Made by a program: the position numbers and the translations under genes
Notes under the pieces: generated by a model
What the model was told of the DNA's origin: nothing
Databases searched by the model: none
Seen by the model: only the letters and a program-made list of their open reading frames with translations
Origin: an uncultured Verrucomicrobiota bacterium
GTDB taxonomy: Bacteria; Verrucomicrobiota; Kiritimatiellia; RFP12; UBA1067
DNA: 12,802 bases
Reading direction: 5' to 3'
Assembly: GCA_945613785.1 (NCBI GenBank)
Contig: CALZAJ010000025.1
Coordinates: forward strand, 1-12,802
Shown here: piece after piece, positions 1 through 6,320 of the stretch
Numbering within the stretch: the stretch's first letter is position 1
Layout of the letters: every line of letters starts with the position of its first letter

Positions 1-186
1 CTTCGTCGGCACGTCCAGGCAGCCGAGGATGTTGAGCATCGTCGACTTGCCCGAGCCCGAGGAACCCATGATGGCCACGAACTCGCCCTCGTCAATCGAA
101 AGGGACACGCCGTCCAACGCGTGCACCGGCTCCTCGCCGATCGCGTAGATCTTGTACATGTCCTTGATTTCAATCAGATGCGCCAC
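1..186 (-). CDS. macB: ABC transporter ATP-binding protein, MacB-type (N-terminal part, cut by window edge)
   Basis: Only the first 62 codons are present; the gene runs off the left edge. The start is GTG at 186, chosen because a GGAGAGG ribosome site lies about nine bases upstream and the reading frame opens there with the usual ABC N-terminus (LIEIKDMYKIYAIGEEPVHA). The Walker A motif GSSGSGKST is at residues 41-49, followed by MLNILGCLDVPT, the signature of the MacB/LolD/FtsE-like ATPase branch. In MacB the ATPase is fused to a four-helix permease; whether that fusion exists here cannot be seen. The gene follows a MacA-type adaptor and a TolC-type channel, so the inferred role is to power export of macrolides, peptides or lipoproteins across the envelope. 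The name is by context; a separate ATPase with a separate permease is the main alternative. Confidence 0.88.
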   Translation of the reverse strand, partial: MAHLIEIKDMYKIYAIGEEPVHALDGVSLSIDEGEFVAIMGSSGSGKSTMLNILGCLDVPTK

Positions 187-240
187 GTCCGAACCTCTCC
201 TGCTCCATCAACCTCTTCACTTTTCGTTTTTCACTTTTCC
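187..240 (-). other. macA-macB intergenic spacer with direct repeat
   Basis: This 54-base gap separates the adaptor stop from the ATPase start. It is almost purely purine on the coding strand. It contains the decamer TTCACTTTTC (plus strand) twice, at 216-225 and 230-239, giving a 14-base period. The ribosome site for the ATPase lies at its downstream end. I see no hairpin terminator or promoter, so the two genes are likely co-transcribed. Confidence 0.5.
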
Positions 241-1542
241 CTATTGTTTCTTCCCCTCCGGCGCCGTTCCCTTGTTCTTGTTGCGCTTCGGGAACTTCGG
301 CATGAATGGGTTGCTCGTGTCGCCAGACTTGAAATTCATATTCGCCGTCGCATAGCCCAGGACGACCTCACGTCCTTCGAGACCCGTCGGATCGTCCGCG
401 ACGATCTCGGTGAACGAGTCGTCCGTCACGCCAGCCGTGACCCGGACGAATTCCAGTTCCCCGCCCGGCGTCTTCGGCGCGAGCCAGAGCTTCGGCCCGC
501 GCGGGATCTCACCCTTCACGCGTTCGCGGTCCTCGTCTTTCGGACGGAACCGGAAGCCCGCCGCCGCGACGGCCAGCACGTTTTCCGCCCGCGCCGTCTC
601 GATCGACAACGTCGCCGTCATGCCCGGAAACAGGATCTGTCCGGGATTCTCCGCCTCGACGATCACCGGGAAGGTCACGACGTTGTTGGTCGTCGTCGAG
701 GCCTTGCGAACCTGCTTGACCGTGCCCGTGAACTGACGGAGCCGGCCCGCCGTCTTGTAGGCATCGACCGTGAAGCTCACGCGCTGGCCGACGCGAATGT
801 TGCCGACGTCCGCCTCCGGGATGTCAGCCGAAATCCAAATCACGTCGAGATCCTCGGCAATCGTCAGCACGGGAACCGCATTCATCGAGGAGACGACCGT
901 CTCGCCGAGCTCGACCTTACGGTCGATGACGATGCCGTTGACCGGCGAACGGATCGTGCAATAGTCGAGATTGGCCTTCGCCTGGTCGACGGAGGCCCGA
1001 CTCGCCTCCACGCTCGCCTCCGCACTGTGCAAGGCGGCCTCCGCGCTGTCGACGGCCAGCTTCGCCTTCTCGTAGGCCTCCAACGCGCTGTCGTAGTCCG
1101 CGACCGGCGCCATCTTCTTCTCGGACAGTGCCTTCTTGCGGGCATAGGTCTTCTCGGCGAGAATCAGCTCCTCCTTGCGGACGTTCAGCGTACACCGCGC
1201 CGTCTCCACCCCGCGCTCATTCACATGCAGCTGGGCGACGGCCCGCTTGTATTCGGCGTCGTAGACGAGCGGATCGATCTCGGCGACCGCCTGGTTGTTC
1301 GTCACCGTGTCGTTGTAGTCGACGTAAAGACGGATGATCTTGCCGTTCACCTGCGCGCCCACGGGAATGCCCTTCGCCGTGTTGCGCGGCGTGACCGTGC
1401 CCGTCGCCGAAACGGAGCTGACGATGTCTGAACGCGTGATCGTGGCGGTGCGGTAGCCGAGGCTCTTCCCACCCGTCGGCCCCTTCTCGCCACAACCCGC
1501 CGCCAACGCGAGCAACATGACCAATAGGATAGCATTCTTCAT
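241..1542 (-). CDS. macA: MacA-like periplasmic adaptor (membrane fusion protein), probable lipoprotein
   Basis: A 433-aa HlyD/MacA-family adaptor that would bridge an inner-membrane ABC transporter and a TolC channel. The chosen ATG at 1542 has GGAG eight bases upstream and gives a clean lipoprotein signal peptide: MKN, a hydrophobic run, then the lipobox AAGC with Cys17. An ATG at 1563 overlaps the tolC stop (ATGA) and would add MKNGERE, so it is a possible alternative. After the signal come the first lipoyl half with the membrane-proximal strand (VSATGTVTPRNTAKG), a long alanine/glutamate-rich coiled-coil hairpin at roughly residues 90-190, the second lipoyl half (YCTIRSPVNGIVIDRKVELG), a beta-barrel region, and a MacA-like AAAGFRFRP segment near the C-terminus. 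The tail is basic (PKRNKNKGTAPEGKKQ). E. coli MacA is anchored by a transmembrane helix, so lipid anchoring is a difference, though it is common in RND adaptors. Confidence 0.92.
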   Translation of the reverse strand: MKNAILLVMLLALAAGCGEKGPTGGKSLGYRTATITRSDIVSSVSATGTVTPRNTAKGIPVGAQVNGKIIRLYVDYNDTVTNNQAVAEIDPLVYDAEYKRAVAQLHVNERGVETARCTLNVRKEELILAEKTYARKKALSEKKMAPVADYDSALEAYEKAKLAVDSAEAALHSAEASVEASRASVDQAKANLDYCTIRSPVNGIVIDRKVELGETVVSSMNAVPVLTIAEDLDVIWISADIPEADVGNIRVGQRVSFTVDAYKTAGRLRQFTGTVKQVRKASTTTNNVVTFPVIVEAENPGQILFPGMTATLSIETARAENVLAVAAAGFRFRPKDEDRERVKGEIPRGPKLWLAPKTPGGELEFVRVTAGVTDDSFTEIVADDPTGLEGREVVLGYATANMNFKSGDTSNPFMPKFPKRNKNKGTAPEGKKQ

Positions 1543-1559
1543 TTCGCGTTCTCCGTTCT

Positions 1560-2996
1560 TCATTCATCCGTGAGCCATTCTTCCATCAGGTAGACAGGAT
1601 CGCTGCCCATCAGCTGGAAGAGCCTGGCTTCCGCGTTCTGCCCGCGATAGTAGGCCTTGATGCGGTCGCCCCAGGCACGGGCCAGCTCGGACACGGCATC
1701 CGTGAATTCGACGCGCGAGACGTCCCCGACCTCGTACTGCGACTTCACCATCTTCAGGTTCTCACGGGCTTCGTGCACGCTCTCCCGCGCCGTCCGACAG
1801 GCCTCCTGCGCATTGTCACGCTCGGCGATCGCCAGAGCCAGATCGTAAGACAGCTGCTGTTCCTCGTGATCGACCGACGCCGCGGCCGCCTCAAGCGCGA
1901 GCACCGCGCGGTCAACCGCCGTCGTCTTGCGGAAACCCGTGAACAGCGACTGCACCGCATTCACGCCCCAGCTCCAGTACCACAGCGGATCCGTCCAACT
2001 GAGCGACACGTTCGCCGAGACATTCGGCATCAGATTGGCTACAGCGTAGTCGACCTCAGCCGAGGCCGCGCGCAACTTCGCACGGACGATCTTCATCGCC
2101 GGCGCATTCGTACTGGCAAAATCAAAGGCCTCCTCCGCCGTCTCGCTTGATGTCGGCAACGTCCGCAACACACGCGAAAATCCGCCGATCTTCGTCCCCA
2201 CGACCGCGGTCGCATCTCCCGTCGACGTGTCAATGCCCATCGCCGCCATCAGATCGGCTCTCGCCGTCACGACGTTGTTCGACGCCGAAACGATGTCCTG
2301 CCGCGACTTCGACAGGTCCAGCCGCGCCTTCAGCACGTCCAGCTCCTTGGCTTCGCCTAGGGACAGCTTGTCCTCCGCCTGCCGCAGGTGCTCGAGATAC
2401 TCTAGCTCGTTCGTACAGGCAATCTCAAAAAGCGCCTCGTTCTGCAACAGGGAGAAATAACTGCCCGCCACCTCGGCGAAAACCGTGTAGCCCTGCTGGA
2501 CCAGCGCCATCTCCGCGGCGACGACCTTCTCGGCCTGCGCCCTCGCCCGAGCCGAATTGCGCCCGAAGTCGTAAATCAAAACGTCCAGGGAAAGACCACC
2601 CGTCGCACGGCTCTTCCGCGTGTGACCCAGATCCTCGAGCTTCGCGCGGTCAGAAGACTCCGAATAGCCCATGTTCGCCGAAAGATCAGCCGCATTCCAA
2701 GGAGTCGACGAGGCCAGCGGCGCATCCGCGGCAATTTCCTTCAGCGCCAAACGCGCGTCCCGAACCTCGATCAACGCCGCCGTCATCGACGGACGGTTGG
2801 TGAACGCGAACTCGACGAGCGCCCGAAGCGGCGCCCCCTTCAAATCAACTTTCGGCGCCACCCACTCGGCCGCCTCCTGTCCACTCCCCATCGGCACCAG
2901 ACGAGCCTGGACTTCACGCGCGTTACGCACCGTGCCGCAGCCCACGACTGCCGCAAGGAACAAGGCACTCGCGATTGTCTTTCCCACATCATTCAT
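1560..2996 (-). CDS. tolC: TolC/OprM-like outer-membrane efflux protein, probable lipoprotein
   Basis: A 478-aa outer-membrane factor that would form the exit duct for the MacAB-type pump. The frame is open upstream to 3080, but the start is placed at ATG 2996. From there the protein begins with a short signal peptide ending in the lipobox VVGC (Cys20), and the upstream codons are occupied by a promoter. Two alanine-rich helical repeats typical of the OEP family follow. These include LSLDVLIYDFGRNSARARAQ in the first half and NLMPNVSANVSLSWTDPLWY...SLFTGFRKTTAVDRA in the second. The C-terminal half carries the long periplasmic helices with SQYEVGDVSRVEFTDAVSEL. There is no Shine-Dalgarno before the start; the transcript predicted from the promoter begins within three bases of the ATG. 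The stop overlaps an upstream candidate start of the adaptor gene, so the two are tightly coupled. Confidence 0.9.
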   Translation of the reverse strand: MNDVGKTIASALFLAAVVGCGTVRNAREVQARLVPMGSGQEAAEWVAPKVDLKGAPLRALVEFAFTNRPSMTAALIEVRDARLALKEIAADAPLASSTPWNAADLSANMGYSESSDRAKLEDLGHTRKSRATGGLSLDVLIYDFGRNSARARAQAEKVVAAEMALVQQGYTVFAEVAGSYFSLLQNEALFEIACTNELEYLEHLRQAEDKLSLGEAKELDVLKARLDLSKSRQDIVSASNNVVTARADLMAAMGIDTSTGDATAVVGTKIGGFSRVLRTLPTSSETAEEAFDFASTNAPAMKIVRAKLRAASAEVDYAVANLMPNVSANVSLSWTDPLWYWSWGVNAVQSLFTGFRKTTAVDRAVLALEAAAASVDHEEQQLSYDLALAIAERDNAQEACRTARESVHEARENLKMVKSQYEVGDVSRVEFTDAVSELARAWGDRIKAYYRGQNAEARLFQLMGSDPVYLMEEWLTDE

Positions 2997-3005
2997 ATGC
3001 CCCGT

Positions 3006-3035
3006 ATTATACATACCTTGAGGAATGTATGTCAA
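3006..3035 (-). promoter_or_regulatory. Consensus sigma-70 promoter of the tolC-macA-macB operon
   Basis: On the minus strand TTGACA (3035-3030) and TATAAT (3011-3006) are both perfect matches to the vegetative consensus, separated by 18 bases. The expected transcription start, six to nine bases past the -10, falls at about 2999-2996. That is on or just before the tolC ATG at 2996. A consensus promoter this strong would normally need repression, which fits the dyad lying between its two boxes. Both hexamers are directly visible; activity is inferred. Confidence 0.85.
3009..3030. promoter_or_regulatory. 22-bp operator-like dyad inside the efflux promoter spacer
   Basis: The plus-strand sequence reads ATACAT-A-CCT-TG-AGG-A-ATGTAT, an inverted repeat with 9 of 11 base pairs matching around centre 3019.5. 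It starts in the -10 box and ends at the last base of the -35 box, so a bound protein would occlude RNA polymerase. The half-sites resemble the AcrR operator of E. coli as I remember it (ATACATT...AATGTAT), which suggests a TetR/AcrR-family repressor. A MerR-type activator, which also binds promoter spacers, is the alternative, but it normally uses 19-20-bp spacers. No regulator gene lies in the window. Confidence 0.65.
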
Positions 3036-3066
3036 CGGAATAACGCCGCGGAGATGCCTTGAAATG

Positions 3067-4248
3067 TCACTGAATTGCAACGGGAAGCGAAAAAGTGAAG
3101 ATACAGCCTTGGGGGTGGTTGGCGCGGACCGTCAGAGCACCTCCCATCGCCTCGGCGAATTCGCGGGCCGTGCAAAGGCCAATGCCGAAGCCCCCCTTGC
3201 CAGACTCCAGGACGGACTTCGCACGATAGTACCGGTCAAAGACATGGCGCATCTCTGACGGCGTCATGCCCTTCCCCTCGTCAATGAGTTCAAAAACAAC
3301 CCGTGTCCCTTCCATCGCAATCCGCGCCCGAACGGTCCCGTAAGGGGCGGCGTATTTCAGGTCATTCCCCAACAGGTTCCAAAGGATCTGAACGGTCATC
3401 GTCTCGTCTGCCAACACGGGGACAGACCCCGCAGGTTGGGGGTCTGTCCCCAGCGATTGGAGGCTTGATTCCACCGAGAGAACAACATCTCTTCCCTCAA
3501 ATACATCGCGATAATCTTCACGAAAGAGCGAATAAGCCTCGTTATAGCACTTAATTAGGTCAATCGTCTCAAGCTTCGGCTGGGGGCGCTGGCCACCGAG
3601 TTTAAGGAAGTCCTTGATATTCTCGACCAAACGGATCATCCGCTCGTTCAGATTCTTCGCCTCCTGATCGTCCCGGCCAATCGTGTAACGCATTCCCACA
3701 AGAGGCGTCGTCAAATCATGAGCCGTCGCAGCAAGAAAATCATCTCGACCCTTCACATAATCGACGAAATAGCGGACGCCCATCCAGGTCAGACCGATCA
3801 GCAGAACAAGAACGAACGACCCACAGACCCAGAAAATAAAGCAAAAATCGACCTCTTCAATCGCATCTGCGAACGTAGCTAGGCAAACATCCTTCTCGTC
3901 CACATACCAGATCAGGGTCTTGCCCTTGGGGACAGACCCCATCGATGACGAGGCGTCAATTCTCTGCAGGGACGAGCCCTCGGGGACAGTCCCCCAATAT
4001 CCCGGAGCCATCTTGCGGTCTTTCGCCCAGTTTCCGCTCTTTCCGCGAACGATTTGAAAACCAGCTTCTGGATGCGCCTTCAGCTCCAGCGCCTTCTCGC
4101 GGTATTCGGCCTGAACGCGACGGCGTTCATTGCGAATGATGTCTGGGACGCGTTCGATCAAGAAATGGATACCCAACAGAGCGACAACTGCCGTCGGCAG
4201 ACACAGGCTGCCGACATTGCGAATCAGTTTCCAGTCGACGGACTTCAC
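3067..4248 (-). CDS. Sensor histidine kinase (orphan in this window)
   Basis: A 393-aa membrane sensor kinase. A transmembrane helix at about residues 12-31, an extracytoplasmic loop at 32-133 and a second helix at about 134-157 are followed directly by the dimerisation domain, with no evident HAMP. The phosphoacceptor is His177 in AHDLTTPL. The ATP-binding domain has an N-box with Asn291/Asn295 (NLLGNDLKY), a G1 box DEGKG at 323-327, an F-box FDRYYR at 337-342 and a G2 box GGFGIG at 352-357. The start is GTG at 4248, overlapping the preceding stop as GTGA with no clear ribosome site, so it probably relies on coupling. No response regulator is adjacent. The gene ends 31 bases before the efflux promoter, so it may sense envelope stress or pump substrates; that link is inference. 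Three loops are encoded by GGGG..CCCC palindromes, reported separately. Confidence 0.9.
   Translation of the reverse strand: MKSVDWKLIRNVGSLCLPTAVVALLGIHFLIERVPDIIRNERRRVQAEYREKALELKAHPEAGFQIVRGKSGNWAKDRKMAPGYWGTVPEGSSLQRIDASSSMGSVPKGKTLIWYVDEKDVCLATFADAIEEVDFCFIFWVCGSFVLVLLIGLTWMGVRYFVDYVKGRDDFLAATAHDLTTPLVGMRYTIGRDDQEAKNLNERMIRLVENIKDFLKLGGQRPQPKLETIDLIKCYNEAYSLFREDYRDVFEGRDVVLSVESSLQSLGTDPQPAGSVPVLADETMTVQILWNLLGNDLKYAAPYGTVRARIAMEGTRVVFELIDEGKGMTPSEMRHVFDRYYRAKSVLESGKGGFGIGLCTAREFAEAMGGALTVRANHPQGCIFTFSLPVAIQ
3418..3451. repeat. Inverted repeat of GGGGACAGACCCC within the kinase gene
   Basis: The 13-mer GGGGACAGACCCC (3418-3430) and its exact reverse complement GGGGTCTGTCCCC (3439-3451) flank an 8-base spacer GCAGGTTG, giving a 34-bp hairpin-forming unit. 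It is read in frame as LGTDPQPAGSVPV (residues 266-278). That lies in the loop before the helix containing the kinase N-box. Two more 13-mer copies occur at 3928 and 3982 in the same gene. The layout resembles REP-like palindromes, which tend to occur in inverted pairs. Confidence 0.85.
3928..3940. repeat. Third copy of the 13-mer GGGGACAGACCCC
   Basis: An exact copy of the 13-mer found at 3418-3430. It is read on the minus strand as MGSVP (residues 103-107) in the extracytoplasmic loop of the kinase. It lies 510 bases (170 codons) from the copy at 3418, so the reading phase is the same. Confidence 0.8.
3982..3994. repeat. Variant copy GGGGACAGTCCCC
   Basis: A one-base variant of the 13-mer and itself a perfect palindrome around its central base (GGGGAC-A-GTCCCC). 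It is read as WGTVP (residues 85-89) of the kinase sensor loop, 54 bases (18 codons) from the copy at 3928, again in the same phase. Confidence 0.75.
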
Positions 4249-5216
4249 AGACCGAGGAGCTGCTTCGCCGCGGCAAACTGCGCGGAGAGGTCGACCTTGC
4301 GATTGCCGTTCAGGTAACCGTCCTTCTCAAGCCCCTCGACAAAACGACGGAACTTGTGCGGACCCGGGTTGAGATTGTCGAGTGCCTTCACCGCGGCCGT
4401 GCCGAAGGTGCAGCTCTCCGAGAGCATGCCCGTCGATTCCGCCGTGACGTACAGCGTCTTCGCCAGCTTCACGAACGCGGGGATCGGATTGAAGTGATCC
4501 TTCGAATAGAGGAGCTTATAATCCCACGGATAGGTATCGACGAGCGCCTCGACTTCCGGCGGCGTACGACGGGACGTCGTGACCCAAGGGAGGACGGTCT
4601 GACGATCCGATTGATTCGATTGCCTGATTGATTCGAAGATCGAGTCAAGCTGCTGCTTCATCCAGGCGGAGGACATGGTGGAGCACTTGTTGGGTCCGCC
4701 GATAATGACGGCGACGGGGCATGCCGAAGCGTCGGGGGCGTGTCCGTAGACCTTGCCGTAGTGATCCTTGAAAGCCGCCACGCCCTTCTCATAGAAGGCC
4801 TCGTCGGCCGCCACGAGATTGGCGGGGATTTCGATGATGTTCGCCGCCTTCTTCGGATTGTCGAACGCAGGAGCCAGAATGCAGTCGAAAGTCGAGAGCC
4901 GATAGCCGCTCGGATAGAGGACGACACCGCACTTCACCCCAAGCTTCTTCGCCAACGCCTTGGCCGCGTAGAACGTTCCCGAACCCGTGCCGAGAATGGC
5001 GGAATAAGAGGCCTCGTCTGTGAGCGGAGCGTTCGTCTTCAGGAGCGACAGGGTCGCAACGCCCAGCCTGTCGAAGAGATAAGACAGGGCCTTGTGAAAA
5101 GCCGACTTGAAATGAATCTCCACCAGGTCGAAATCGCATCCCAGCGCCCGCGCGAAGGCCTTGGACTGATTCTCGTGTCCCGCCTTCCCGTCCGTCAATA
5201 TGAGCACCTTCTTCAT
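4245..5216 (-). CDS. ELM1/DUF1022-family protein (GT-B-like fold)
   Basis: A 323-aa protein of the mitochondrial-fission ELM1-like family (formerly DUF1022), whose bacterial members have a glycosyltransferase-B-like fold and mostly unknown substrates. Diagnostic segments are the N-terminal ILTDGKAGHENQS, the central AVIIGGPNK, the family hallmark TSRRTP and the C-terminal VTAESTGMLSES. No signal peptide or membrane helix is seen, so it is probably cytoplasmic or peripheral; many relatives sit near lipopolysaccharide or cell-envelope genes. The ATG at 5216 is chosen because the family motif begins at once (MKKVLILTDG). A GGGTG stretch five bases upstream is a weak ribosome site, and a TTG at 5228 is an alternative. 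It follows nrnA after 37 bases and overlaps the kinase start by four, so it is probably co-transcribed with both. The biochemical role here is not known. Confidence 0.8.
   Translation of the reverse strand: MKKVLILTDGKAGHENQSKAFARALGCDFDLVEIHFKSAFHKALSYLFDRLGVATLSLLKTNAPLTDEASYSAILGTGSGTFYAAKALAKKLGVKCGVVLYPSGYRLSTFDCILAPAFDNPKKAANIIEIPANLVAADEAFYEKGVAAFKDHYGKVYGHAPDASACPVAVIIGGPNKCSTMSSAWMKQQLDSIFESIRQSNQSDRQTVLPWVTTSRRTPPEVEALVDTYPWDYKLLYSKDHFNPIPAFVKLAKTLYVTAESTGMLSESCTFGTAAVKALDNLNPGPHKFRRFVEGLEKDGYLNGNRKVDLSAQFAAAKQLLGL
4609..4636. repeat. Short direct repeat GATTGATTCGA x2 in the ELM1-like gene
   Basis: The 11-mer GATTGATTCGA occurs at 4609-4619 and 4626-4636, a 17-base period that is not a multiple of three. 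The copies are therefore read in different phases as the low-complexity linker FESIRQSNQSDRQ. It looks like a local duplication in a tolerant loop just before the conserved TSRRTP motif. Confidence 0.6.
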
Positions 5217-5253
5217 CTCTTCACCCAATCAAACACCCAAATAACCCGAACAC

Positions 5254-6279
5254 CTACGCGATCGGCTCGATCTTCATCGTCTTGCGGCAAGCGCTCTTGA
5301 GCATCTCCTTGACCGCGGCGCGCATCTTGCGCTTGGCTCCAGCCATCGTGCCCTTGATCGTACAGCCAGCGGCCTTGCGATGTCCACCGCCACCGAACTT
5401 GCCTGCCAGCACAGTCGCATCCCAATCGCCGCGTGTCCGGATCGAACAGCGTGTTTCCTTCGTGCGGTCGGGAATCTGATAGAAGAAGAGCGCGATCTCG
5501 TTCCGGGCGACAGACCGCGGAATCTCAATGATGTCCTCAGCCTCGGCCTTCGTGCCGCGGACCGAGCGGAAATCATCGCGATCGAGCGAAACCTCCGCGA
5601 CCTTGCGGTTCTTCCAGATGTGCAGCGAACGCCAGGCGAGACGCTTGAGCTCGATCGCCTTGCGCGAGAACGTGCCGTAGATGATGTCGTTGATGAGCGC
5701 CGTGCGGACGCCGTGCTTGAGCAAGTCGCCGGCGGCACGGAGCGTCCGCGGCTTCGTCGAGTCGTAAGCAAAGCGCCCCGTATCGGTGATCATCGCGACC
5801 CAGAGGGCCTCCGCGATTTCGGAATCAAGCTTCCATTCCATCCACTTGGCGAAACGCCAGACGAGCTCACCGGCGGACGACGCCTCAGGATCGACGATTT
5901 GGACGTTGCCAAAGGTCCCGTCATTCGTCATGTGGTGGTCAATGCAAAGGGTCGGCAGGCCTTCGGCGACGGGCTTCACTTCGGGCGGCATGCGATTGAA
6001 ACCGCTACAGTCGACGGCAATGAAGAGATCGAACTTCTGGCGCTTCAGCTTGCGAACGGGAATGAGCTTCTCGACCCCTTCCAGGAAGCCGGGTTTGCCA
6101 AGCGCATTCACATCCGCCGTCGCGAAGGCCTCGTAGCCCGCATTCGTCAGCAGCTTCGCCAAGGCGATCATGCTGCCCAGGGAATCGCCGTCAGGACTCA
6201 GATGCCCAGATATCAAAATACGCCGGGCGCCCTTCAAAAGCTCCTTCGCCGCCTCGTAGTTCTCTCTCTTTTCCGCCAT
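5254..6279 (-). CDS. nrnA: DHH/DHHA1 phosphoesterase, NrnA-like oligoribonuclease / pAp phosphatase
   Basis: A 341-aa protein with the full two-domain DHH/DHHA1 layout. With the ATG at 6279, motif I is HLSPDGDSLGS (His26, Asp30, Asp32), motif II is AVDCS, motif III is the signature IDHH, and motif IV is the aspartate in MITDTGRF. The DHHA1 half ends with the substrate-binding GGGGHRKAAGC. NrnA enzymes remove the last nucleotides from 2-5-nt RNA or DNA oligonucleotides and dephosphorylate 3'-phosphoadenosine 5'-phosphate, using divalent metal in the cytoplasm. The family is usually about 310-340 aa, which supports a start near here rather than the longer frame to 6360. The ATG at 6279 has GGAG three bases upstream; an ATG at 6288 is an alternative. 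Placement after recQ and recA suggests clean-up of short products from DNA degradation, which is inference. Confidence 0.9.
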   Translation of the reverse strand: MAEKRENYEAAKELLKGARRILISGHLSPDGDSLGSMIALAKLLTNAGYEAFATADVNALGKPGFLEGVEKLIPVRKLKRQKFDLFIAVDCSGFNRMPPEVKPVAEGLPTLCIDHHMTNDGTFGNVQIVDPEASSAGELVWRFAKWMEWKLDSEIAEALWVAMITDTGRFAYDSTKPRTLRAAGDLLKHGVRTALINDIIYGTFSRKAIELKRLAWRSLHIWKNRKVAEVSLDRDDFRSVRGTKAEAEDIIEIPRSVARNEIALFFYQIPDRTKETRCSIRTRGDWDATVLAGKFGGGGHRKAAGCTIKGTMAGAKRKMRAAVKEMLKSACRKTMKIEPIA

Positions 6280-6286
6280 TGCCTCC

Positions 6287-6295
6287 ATTATACCA
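6287..6295 (-). promoter_or_regulatory. Possible extended -10 promoter before nrnA
   Basis: On the minus strand the sequence TGGTATAAT (6295-6287) is a perfect extended -10 element (TGnTATAAT). No good -35 hexamer lies at the correct distance (the best is TCAGGA, spacer 19), but extended -10 promoters can do without one. The predicted transcript would begin at about 6280, right at the nrnA ATG at 6279. It may give nrnA, the ELM1-like gene and the kinase expression independent of recQ. Confidence 0.45.
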
Positions 6296-6320
6296 AAATC
6301 CGTCCGTCGCGTCCTGACCC

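Noticed and set aside
121..1431. Long plus-strand open frame of 436 codons opposite macA
   Set aside because: It is arginine-rich and low in recognisable motifs, typical of the antisense frame of a GC-rich gene. The minus-strand frame has a clear MacA identity, signal peptide and ribosome site.
3036..3066. Possible terminator after the histidine kinase
   Set aside because: Only a short CCGCGG self-complementary core is present, with no stable stem and no following T-run, so read-through into tolC is possible.
2997..3080. N-terminal extension of the TolC frame up to 3080
   Set aside because: The extension would place a -10/-35 promoter and dyad inside coding sequence and bury the lipoprotein signal peptide; it also overlaps the end of the kinase gene.
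3418..3451. Kinase-gene inverted repeat as an intrinsic terminator
   Set aside because: The hairpin lies well inside an intact coding sequence and has no T-run after it on either strand.
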